A stretch of 64,000 nucleotides of DNA from Hyperoplus lanceolatus (lineage: Eukaryota; Chordata; Actinopteri; Uranoscopiformes; Ammodytidae): contig CM049418.1 of NCBI GenBank assembly GCA_026929865.2, positions 6,223,501 to 6,287,500 on the forward strand. Direction: 5' to 3'. The notes beneath the pieces are model-generated. The model saw nothing but the letters and a program-made list of their open reading frames with translations, was not told the origin of the DNA and did no database searches. Below are positions 56,457 through 64,000 of this stretch, piece by piece. How positions within the stretch are numbered: position 1 is the stretch's first letter; each line of letters begins with the position of its first letter. The position numbers were made by a program, and so were the translations under genes.

Positions 56457-58071
56457 CACTCAAGAAAAATATAAACGCAACACTTTTGTTTTTGCTCCCA
56501 TTTTTCATGAGATGGACTTAAAGATCTAAAATTCATTCCAGATACACAATATTACCATTTCTCTCAAACATTGTTCACAAATCTGTCTAAATGTGTGATA
56601 GTGAGCACTTCTGCTTTGCTGAGATAATCCATCCCACCTCACAGGTGTGCCACATCAAGATGCTGATCTGACATCATGATTAGTGCACAGGTGTGCCTTA
56701 GACTGTCCACAATAAAAGGCCACCCTGAAATGTGCAGTTTTGTCTCACAGCAAAATGCCACAGATGCCACAAGCATTGAGGGAGCGTGCAATTGGCATGC
56801 TGACAGCAGGAATGTCAACCAGATCTGTTGCTCGTGCATTGAATGTTCATTTCTCCACCATAAGCCGTCTCCAAAGGCGTTTCAGAGAATATGGCAGTAC
56901 ATCCAACCGGCCTCACAACTGCAGACCACGTGTAACCACACCAGCCCAGGACCTCCACATCCAGCAGGTTCACCTCCAAGAACGCCTGAGACCAACCACT
57001 GAGACAGCTGCTGAAACAATTGGTTTGCATAACCAAACAATTTCTGAACAAACTGTCAGAAACCGTCTCAGGGAAGCTCAAGTGCATGCTCGTCGTCCTC
57101 ATCGGGGTCTTGTCGCCGTAACAGACTTGAGTGGGCAAATGCTCACATTCGATGGCATCTGGCACGTTGGAGAGGTGTTCTCTTCACGGATGAATCTCGG
57201 TTTACATTGTTCAGGGCAGATGGCAGACAGCGTGTGTGGCGTCGTGTGGGTGAGCGCTTTGCTGATGTCAATGTTGTGGATCGAGTGGCCCATGGTGGTG
57301 GTGGGGTTATGGTATGGGCAGGCATCTGTTATGGACGAAGAACACAGGTGCATTTTATTGATGGCATTTTGAATCCACAGAGATACTGTGATGAGATCCT
57401 GAGGCCCATTGTTGTGCCATACATCCATGAACATCACCTCACGTTTCAGCAAGATAATGCACGGCCCCATGTTGCAAGGATCTGTACACAATTCTTGGAA
57501 GCTGAAAATGTCCCAGTTCTTGCATGGCCAGCATACTCACCGGACATGTCACCCGTTGAGCATGTTTGGGATGTGCTTGACCGGCGTATACGACAGCGTG
57601 CACCACTTCCCACTAATATCCAGCAACTTCGCACAGCCATTGAAGAGGAGTGGACCAACATTCCACAGGCCACAATTGACAATCTGATAAACTCTATGCG
57701 AAGAAGATGTGTTGCACTGCATGAGGCAAATGGTGGTCACACCAGATACTGACTGGTTCTGAGTCCCCAGACCACCAATAAAGCAAACAAATGCACATTT
57801 CAGAGTGGCCTTTTATTGTGGACAGTGTAAGGCACACCTGTGCACTAATCATGATGTCAGATCAACATCTTGATGTGGCACACCTGTGAGGTGGGATGGA
57901 TTATCTCAGCAAAGCAGAAGTGCTCACTATCACACATTTAGACAGATTTGTGAACAATGTTTGAGAGAAATGGTAATATTGTGTATCTGGAATGAATTTT
58001 AGATCTTTAAGTCCATCTCATGAAAAATGGGAGCAAAAACAAAAGTGTTGCGTTTATATTTTTGTTGAGTG
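56457..58071 (+). mobile_element. Tc1/mariner transposon, nearly intact
   Basis: It runs from CACTCAAGAAAAATATAAAC to the inverse ending TTGTTGAGTG, flanked by TA at 56455-56456 and 58072-58073. The inverted repeats are very long, about 285 bp (56457-56741 and about 57790-58071), and differ by only a few bases when compared by eye, so the insertion looks recent. It carries a full-length DD34E transposase gene with one frameshift. It sits in the ncam2 intron, about 310 bp from the exon at 58382, in antisense orientation to the gene. Confidence 0.93.
56755..57752 (+). pseudogene. Tc1-type DD34E transposase with a frameshift
   Basis: The frame opens MPQMPQALRERAIGMLTAGM, an N-terminal helix-turn-helix. 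A second helix-turn-helix region ends near HARRPHRG (about 57110). There the frame shifts, probably through a small deletion. Another frame continues with FTDESRF (first catalytic Asp), QQDNARPHVA (second Asp) and DMSPVEHVWD (Glu), ending GGHTRY and TGA at 57752. Exactly 34 residues separate the second Asp from the Glu, which is the Tc1 spacing. All three catalytic residues are present; only the frameshift is an obvious lesion. Confidence 0.9.
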
Positions 58072-58381
58072 TATATTGTGGAAAGACTTGAAGCAGTGGT
58101 TGATGATACCATCTTTAGTAACTAGCTTTTTGTCCTTGAAGGCCACTGTAGCTTTTGTAAATTCTCCAAACGGACGGAATAGAGCATTGCGTTCTAGAAT
58201 TTTGACCACTAGATGCTGCTAAAATACACCTTGACTACATTGCTCTTTAACAGGTCTTTCTAACTTCATGTTGCACTAATATGCATTGGACTTAAACTGA
58301 GACAACTAGACTGTGGTAAGGTGGATTGTGAGGGCACATCTGATCTATATTTCAAAATAAAAGCCTCCTTAAATGACTCAC

Positions 58382-58503
58382 GGTCTTGTACTTGACTATA
58401 TACTCCACGATGGGCATTCCTCCGTCGTCTTGCTTGACCAGTCCCAGCCTGTAGGCCTTGCCCATTCCTCTTTGGCCGTGGACCGCTGGCGGACTTGGCT
58501 CTC
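58382..58503 (-). CDS. ncam2: ncam2 exon: second fibronectin III domain, N-terminal part
   Basis: This 122-nt exon opens the second fibronectin III domain. Seen: it completes an Arg codon with its first two bases, then reads EPSPPAVHGQ and KQDDGGMPIVEYIVKYKT. The acceptor is CCCTCAG (AG at 58505-58504), and the exon ends on a full codon before a GTGAGT donor starting at 58381. Known: KQDDGG followed by PI.EYIVKY is the signature of NCAM2; NCAM1 has a related KQDDGGSPI motif, which is the main reason to place the gene in this family. The upstream intron carries an AC repeat on the minus strand about 50 nt from the acceptor, and a young Tc1 element lies about 310 bp downstream of the donor. Confidence 0.94.
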
Positions 58504-58554
58504 CTGAGGGATATAAAGGAGGCTTCAGCAAAGATACAAAAACAAAACCTGTGC

Positions 58555-58555
<1 letters not shown>

Positions 58556-58604
<49 letters not shown>
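58556..58604. repeat. (GT)n microsatellite
   Basis: About 24 GT copies; an AC run on the ncam2 transcript strand, about 50 nt upstream of the 58503 acceptor. Confidence 0.97.
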
Positions 58605-58609
<5 letters not shown>

Positions 58610-59469
58610 TCGAGCAGGTGGCAATATGAGATATGAGATAAGCGTGCAGAACGAGAAGAGAGAAGGTTTTTTTATAAGCAGAATTAAATTCATATTACAA
58701 GGCGACTTCCCACTGCCTGGATACAAGTTATTATTCACTGTATTTTGCTAATTGGTTGTTCTTCATAACATTCATTCTTAGCAGCCGTATAATATTAACT
58801 GTAGAAATAAGTTTGCTCCTGGATTTACTGCAACGCCAGATTGCCAGAATAAATATAGATGCTCATCATAAAACCCCCCGCAGTATATAATTTTTGACTG
58901 CAGCAGTTTTTAAATCAAGGCACAAATTTGACAGGATCTATTCCCTAGCTCCAATAATAATAATAATCTGGATTCATATCACGGGAAATATGATGAGGCT
59001 GTAACCACCTCAAATATAAGCGCGTCGGAGTTTCATTACATTGGCAAATAAGATTTTTTGCTGCGTGTTTGCATTTTTCTATCACATTATTTTATTCCAT
59101 GAAATCAGCACACAAATATCCATCTAATGTTAATCAGGACGAGCCTTAATAGCAGTTTTATCCGCGTTTACGGGCCCTGTTTAATGAAATACACATGGGA
59201 TTTCAACCTTCTCTGCACATCCGACAATTGTGCTATGCTGGAATAAAAACCTTACCTTATTGCTGTAAAGCCATTGCCGTAATGAATATGACTGATTATG
59301 AGTTGAGGCATATGAAAGAGGCCGTTAGAATAGGTCTGAAGATGCCTTTGGGGGTTGGATGGTAACCAGTGGAGAAGCTCTTATTTTGAAGGATGTGTGG
59401 TGAAATGAGTTGGAGGCTAGGGGGTGCATGAGTTAGTTGGGGTGGGGTGGGGGTGGGGAGCAGACTTAC
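58605..59469 (-). other. ncam2: ncam2 intron, nothing recognised
   Basis: Short intron between FN3 exons, no recognised repeat beyond the adjacent GT tract and a GGGGTGG-rich patch near 59435-59460. Confidence 0.5.
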
Positions 59470-59589
59470 GGATGGGTATAGTCTGGAAAGTCTCTGTGTG
59501 GCTGAACTCTCCCTGACCCTTCCCGTTGACGGCCGACACTCGAACATCGTACGTCGTGTTGGGCTCCAGTGATGTCAGCACCACGGTCG
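59470..59589 (-). CDS. ncam2: ncam2 exon: first fibronectin III domain, C-terminal part
   Basis: This 120-nt exon completes the first fibronectin III domain. Seen: after the split Thr codon (A from the previous exon plus CG) it reads [16 protein letters not shown], then [20 protein letters not shown]. The NTT triplet is a potential N-glycosylation sequon inside the conserved LEPNTTY motif of fibronectin III domains. The acceptor is CCTCCAG (AG at 59591-59590), preceded on the minus strand by about 65 nt of CT-rich pyrimidine tract. The donor is GTAAGT starting at 59469. One base (C) is left over, which with GA from the next exon gives an Arg codon. The VNGKGQG turn is characteristic of NCAM-family FN3 domains. 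Extracellular, juxtamembrane half of the protein. Confidence 0.94.
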
Positions 59590-59590
59590 C

Positions 59591-59655
59591 TGGAGGGAGA
59601 GAGGGAGAGGGAGAGAGACATAGAGAGAGAGGGGGAGAGAGAGAGAGAGAGAGAG
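59591..59655 (-). repeat. ncam2: GA/CT-rich tract forming an acceptor pyrimidine tract
   Basis: On the plus strand the region is GGAGGGAGAGAGGGAG and similar words. On the transcript strand it is an almost continuous CU tract of about 65 nt ending in CCUCCAG, the acceptor of the 59589 exon. It is a tandem-repeat-derived polypyrimidine tract, expected to bind U2AF/PTB. Confidence 0.8.
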
Positions 59656-59690
59656 CAGAGGTCATGTTACATGGAAATATGTGTTGACCA

Positions 59691-60020
59691 TTAAAGCTGG
59701 AGTCAGCAATTCTAGAGAATGCTTGTTGTCAAAATCACTTTTTTGTCAAAATCTGTGAATACTGTATATCCTCATGAAACACTACCTCTCTGTACTGTGC
59801 GTGCTGAAAAAAAAAGCTGGTATTGATTCACTGCCTAGGCTCTGTAACCTGTTGTAAACAAAGCTAGCAACATGCCGGTTTACAGAGCCCAGGCTGTGGA
59901 TTAACACTGGATTTTTTTTTCAGCGCACGCACACACAGTACGTACAAATAGCATATCTTCAGGAGATATTCACTGATTTTGTCAACAAGCGTTCTACAAA
60001 ATCACTGACTACGCCTTTAA
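59691..60020. mobile_element. TTAA-ended MITE with long inverted repeats
   Basis: The left edge TTAAAGCTGGAGTCAGCAAT and the inverse right edge (ATCACTGACTACGCCTTTAA) continue matching inward for about 55 bp, including GCTTGTTG and CAAAATCA blocks. TTAA is at each end. 330 bp, no coding sequence, and 101 bp from the ncam2 exon at 59589. Confidence 0.85.
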
Positions 60021-60405
60021 TCATGTATAGCAGAGTGAGGAAGAACTGCACGACAAAGTGCCTTGTTTCAGTGACATCAGTGAAAAAGTAGAGATGAAAA
60101 AGAATAATAATAAAATTGACTTTCAACCAGTGCAGTCGGTGAGAGCCAGCCACTGCCCCCTATGTCATCCCTGTTGAATGGAAAATCACTGGGAAATTCA
60201 CAAAGTCTGATTGCAATTGCTCTGGTCGCAACCAACTTTATTATTAGGCTGTTTTCAGAGAAAGGCTGCATTTTTCTTCATTTGTAAGTCTTTCACATTT
60301 GAAAGTGTTTTCAAAACTGGAAGGAGATCAATCTTTCTTTTTATTCTGTGTCTTAGTTAACAAAGTGTCATTATAGTCATATTCATGGTAAAAGCTGCAT
60401 TTATT

Positions 60406-60750
60406 TTAAAGCTATAGTGTGTAACTTTTTCATATAAATGAATGTGGGTTACTTTCATGCCATCGCCAAACGAGTTTACACGCAGTTGATTAAGCCCATC
60501 AGCTCCACAAAAACTCTCTCTCTGTATTTCTAAGTATAGCAGCGTTCACAAATTGGTGTCGCCCACCGACACTGGTGCAGGGGCTCAGAAAAATCCCAAG
60601 AAGCACCAAAGAAATGTTTCAGTTACAGCAGAAGGTATGAAATCAATGTGCAATCACATGAAGCCTTACCTCATGTAGATGTGCCGACAGTGTTGTTGTA
60701 AATTCCTAATTCCTAATGGGGGCAACCAAAGTTACACACTATTGCTTTAA
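60406..60750. mobile_element. TTAA-ended MITE
   Basis: The left edge TTAAAGCTATAGTGTGTAAC and right edge GTTACACACTATTGCTTTAA are inverted repeats of about 20 bp with TTAA at each end. 345 bp without coding sequence. Confidence 0.85.
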
Positions 60751-61293
60751 AAACCTATGTGGGCTACTATTTGTGACTGGTAGCTTAAATGTTGCACCAT
60801 AAAACACCCTCTTGCACAAAGTCAGGTCTGTAAGGCCTAGTTTTCAGAATGGCTTGACCTCTTCCCCATTCAACAGCTTTGGGAAGAGCTTGGAACAAGT
60901 CAGACCAGAACTCAGTGTGGCTCTCGAGGCTGAGTGGGAGGATATCCCTGCAGCCGGGTTCATTAAATCTGGTGGAAAAGCTTTTTCCCAAGAGTGGAGG
61001 CTGTTGCAAAATCATATTGAGTGTGTCAGTGTGCTTGAGACCAAGTAGCCGGTAAAGTGGGTGTGCTCAGGAAAATGTCGGCCTCAAAAAAAGTTACTCT
61101 AATTGAAGGATGCTACCCCCCCTTAAAGGTGTGGGCGAGCTTTCACCATCAAGCACTGCTTTGGCAGCACGTACGGTTTTAGAAATAGAAGTTCAACAAT
61201 CACACAGGACTGTAAACTCCAAACTTTTGACCAAGTTTTTAATTTCAAACTATGCTAGGACTATTCACTATTTTAATGCATTTTGTGGAGTAG

Positions 61294-61544
61294 TTACAGG
61301 TGCTACGAGGAACTTTTAAATATTTCTGAAACAGTCTAATTTTTCCTCTGATTATCATAAAATACATGTAACAGCAAACGAGACCATCAGTGCTAAGAAT
61401 GCTTGTTTATATAGTTTTTCTTCATGCCTTTGGCATGGGCAAGCTCACCCAGGAACAACAGCTGGCGTAATAAAAACACTACGTTTTTGTCCAAAGGGGG
61501 TGCAAGAATTGACAAAAACTGAAAGTTCCTCGGAGCACCTTTAA
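61294..61544. mobile_element. MITE with GGTGCTACGAGGAAC ends
   Basis: The left edge TTACAGGTGCTACGAGGAAC and right edge GTTCCTCGGAGCACCTTTAA are inverted repeats of about 20 bp. The right end has TTAA; the left has TTAC, probably a mutated TTAA. 251 bp. Confidence 0.75.
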
Positions 61545-62571
61545 GATGGCCATGAAGTCGGACTATATAGTAAAAGTAGTAAACGACTCATAATAAATAG
61601 TATAACAAGATTATTAGTATGCTAATGCAGGAAAGCGTTTATAGTGTAACCGTTCCATGAATAATCTACTGTAATTGGTAGCAAATTGGAAACCTCAGAT
61701 TTCAAAAAGACATTCACCTATGGCAATATTAATCAGCAAGTTCTAAAAGATGGCTTATTCATAGCGTGTGGCGTGTGCATTATTATAGGGAATATTGGAA
61801 CCGTAGCAACAACGAAAACAGCATAATATGTTGCATTTTATACAGTCAATTACAGTGATTATTGAAGAAACCGGGGATATGTCATTATCAGACCAGAATA
61901 TAAATCCCTATTTAAAATTCTACTGTCTAGAGAGTCTATTTACAAAAGCTTGGGTATTCAGGAAGGCAGCACAGAGCCGGCAGTGTAATGCGTTTGAGTA
62001 AAAGTTGTTTTTGTCAATAACGCACAAATTCTGCCATTTGAAAGGCGTGCTAGGTTACTTTCCACAGGGCCATAAGCAGACATTTCAATTTGGACAAAAG
62101 CATTCAAATGAAACTTGTCCGGAAACTTCATTATTGAAGAGTCTATTGCGTAAGGATCTTCTGATGAGGATGTCCAAAGTGGCTTTCATGATTATATAAT
62201 GCCACTTGCTGGTTTTGTAATTATTCCAGCGAACACGTTTCATATTTCAGACCTAATCTCCAGTAAGAGCCAAACTTAACTAACCAGGCAGCTTTATCTG
62301 TCCAGTTCGTCTTTACAGGTGATTCCTGTCCTCTTAATACATGCATGGCGCTCATTCTATGCCAACACTTGCGCGCTACTGTATATTTTAAGACTGTGCT
62401 ACCTGCTGTTTAGTATTCTCCTCACTGCATCTCCGTGTTGTAATTGACTTTGAACTTAGGGATATTAGTGATCGTGATACGCCCCTTTAGGTTAGTCAGA
62501 CCTGCTTGTCATCCTTCTATAAGTCCTCCGGCTTCCACTTTCCATCCATCCATCTATCCGACCCTCCCTCC

Positions 62572-62572
<1 letters not shown>
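61545..62572 (-). other. ncam2: ncam2 intron, nothing recognised
   Basis: No exon or repeat recognised in this stretch. Confidence 0.45.
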
Positions 62573-62666
<94 letters not shown>

Positions 62667-62734
62667 CATCCATCCATCCATCCATCCATCCATCCATCCA
62701 TCCATCCATCCATCCATCCATCCATCCATCCATC
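62573..62734. repeat. compound microsatellite (CTAT)n-(CCAT)n
   Basis: About 23 copies of TCTA followed by about 17 copies of TCCA. The two motifs differ by one transition, so one array probably arose by spread of a point variant. The YLSIYLSI and HPSIHPSI frames are repeat translations. Confidence 0.97.
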
Positions 62735-62934
62735 CCCTCAGCCTGTACTTTGGCTGACAGAGATACTGCTTGATGTTCCTTATACTTTGCACATTGAGAG
62801 TATATCAAAGTAAGTTTTCTGTAAATGACAAGCGGTTACGGCAAACAAGCGAATAGACTAGAATACCAAGCAAAAACCCAGCAGCAGCACAGGCACTGCA
62901 CTGGTTAAATGAATGTAAACTGAAGAGCACTCAC

Positions 62935-63108
62935 TCTGGACACTGTGTGACTTGACGTCCCTCCAGTCCTGTGAGCCCACCTCCTTGTACTGGACCAGGT
63001 AGTAGCTGATGGGAACCCCGCCGTGTGAGTCTGGCTTCATGAAGGTGACCGTCGCCAAACGCTGGGACACGGCTGACAGACGCAAGGAGTAGGGGTTTGA
63101 CGGAACAT
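62935..63108 (-). CDS. ncam2: ncam2 exon: first fibronectin III domain, N-terminal part
   Basis: This exon encodes the first half of the first fibronectin type III domain of a neural cell adhesion molecule, an Ig-superfamily surface protein that mediates homophilic adhesion between neurons. Seen: the reading frame begins VPSNPYSLRLSAV, contains KPDSHGGVPISYYLVQYKEV and ends KSHSVQ. The acceptor is CTTTTCAG on the minus strand, with AG at 63110-63109, and the donor is GTGAGT starting at 62934. The exon is 174 nt, enters in phase 1 (a G from the previous exon would complete an Asp codon) and leaves one base (A). Known: the wording matches NCAM2 more closely than NCAM1, which has a different sequence around the GGVPI turn. 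The upstream Ig-domain exons are outside the window. Identification rests on recalled family sequence, not on a search. Confidence 0.93.
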
Positions 63109-64000
63109 CTGAAAAGACAATAGAATGACATGGCTCACACACACACATACAGACAGCATTTTAATTACTTTCAAGCTGGTAGGTTTAATCTAAATGTCAT
63201 CTGCTGTTTGAGGAGACTCTATTCTACTTTTATAAATGAAAGCAATGACAGAAAGTAAAAGAAAAATGAAGGCTTGTGTTAGAATTGGACTGTTTCATTT
63301 TATATGTTGAGGTTAGTGTGCGTCAAAAGAAAAATGAACCCAACCTCAAGTGCATAAAACATAAAACCTCCTAGTTATTGAAAGTGGCAACACAATTTCC
63401 CAAGGCCAGCATACACTAACACCATTTGTCCAGACATGAGCATCATATCTATAGGACATATATTTTCAGGTGAAGGACTTTTTGGGGAAAGGAGAATTAT
63501 TCGTTGGATGCACACAGAGACTGTATATCTCTATATCTGTGCACAAACAGCATACTCCATTGAGGTCACTGCTAATGACTTCATTTTCAATGTTAATTTA
63601 AAATGCCTTTTGTTCTGCTTTCTGTGCTGATTGTACAGGAGCAGAACAAAACACACTTTGTATAATATTAATTTAGATAAACCATACATACTCATCGGCA
63701 TTTGCACAATAATAACCACTGCGTTCTATGCTACTCAATGCAGCTCACACTAGAGATATTCTTTAATGCTGCAGACAGTTCTTCCAATTGTCAGCCCCAT
63801 TATCAGATAAGATTGTGTATTAGAGCTACAGTAACCATAAGCTTTAAAAGCAATTTAACATAATTTACTTCTACTGGATCTTTTATTTGTCCTTGGACTT
63901 GATTTAGTCGTAAAAAAAATAAAAAAGCTCTTTATTTAGTGCTATTCATACATTGAAAGCATCAGAACAATATTCATATATATCGTTTTTTACTGACGGC
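63109..64000 (-). other. ncam2: ncam2 intron upstream of the first FN3 exon
   Basis: Intron leading to the Ig-domain exons outside the window. No exon seen up to the window edge. Confidence 0.5.

Noticed and set aside
62444..62773. YLSI/HPSI repeat reading frames
   Set aside because: Translation of the TCTA/TCCA tetranucleotide array.

Overview
The window is vertebrate, almost certainly teleost fish, genomic DNA. It has widely spaced small exons with GT-AG introns, long CA/GT, GA, AT and TCTA/TCCA microsatellites, and a dense load of fish-type transposons (hAT, Tc1/mariner, piggyBac, TTAA-ended MITEs, decayed SINEs and LINE 3' ends). There is no sign of bacterial, viral or organellar organisation.

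The only convincing host gene lies on the minus strand: the 3' half of ncam2 (neural cell adhesion molecule 2, also called OCAM/RNCAM). Six coding exons are placed to the base: 63108-62935, 59589-59470, 58503-58382, 53936-53762, 41269-41065 and 23282-23168. They encode the two membrane-proximal fibronectin III domains, the transmembrane segment, a short juxtamembrane cytoplasmic stretch and the C-terminal tail. All splice phases agree: one base carried in plus 911 exon bases gives 304 in-frame codons including the stop. The Ig-domain exons lie beyond position 64000. The acidic cytoplasmic exon that I expect from mammalian NCAM2, between the transmembrane and last exons, was not found by eye.

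Layout: 1-20 kb is mostly intergenic DNA downstream of ncam2, with a foldback MITE (4550-5437), two related TTAA-ended MITEs (6063-6578 and 10500-11309, the second broken by a Tc1 fragment), decayed SINE pieces and a 110-bp GT repeat. About 20-23.2 kb is the probable 3' UTR. 23.3-41.1 kb is the last identified intron. It carries a 7.4-kb hAT-bounded nest of at least five insertion levels (24966-32354) and a 1.56-kb hAT element (34235-35798). 41.3-53.8 kb is an intron dominated by simple repeats. 53.9-63.1 kb holds the fibronectin III exons, interleaved with a young 1.6-kb Tc1/mariner copy, an unusual element with repeated GGGGTGATTTGTGC sites, and a cluster of short TTAA-bounded MITEs.

The points most worth following are: TTAAAGGTGCA-type MITEs sitting 27 and 45 bp downstream of two ncam2 exons; a UG-repeat tract used as the acceptor region of the transmembrane exon; the apparently absent cytoplasmic cassette exon; the multi-level transposon nest with intact target-site duplications; and an LTR-like element whose proline-rich reading frame is built from a 27-bp minisatellite.
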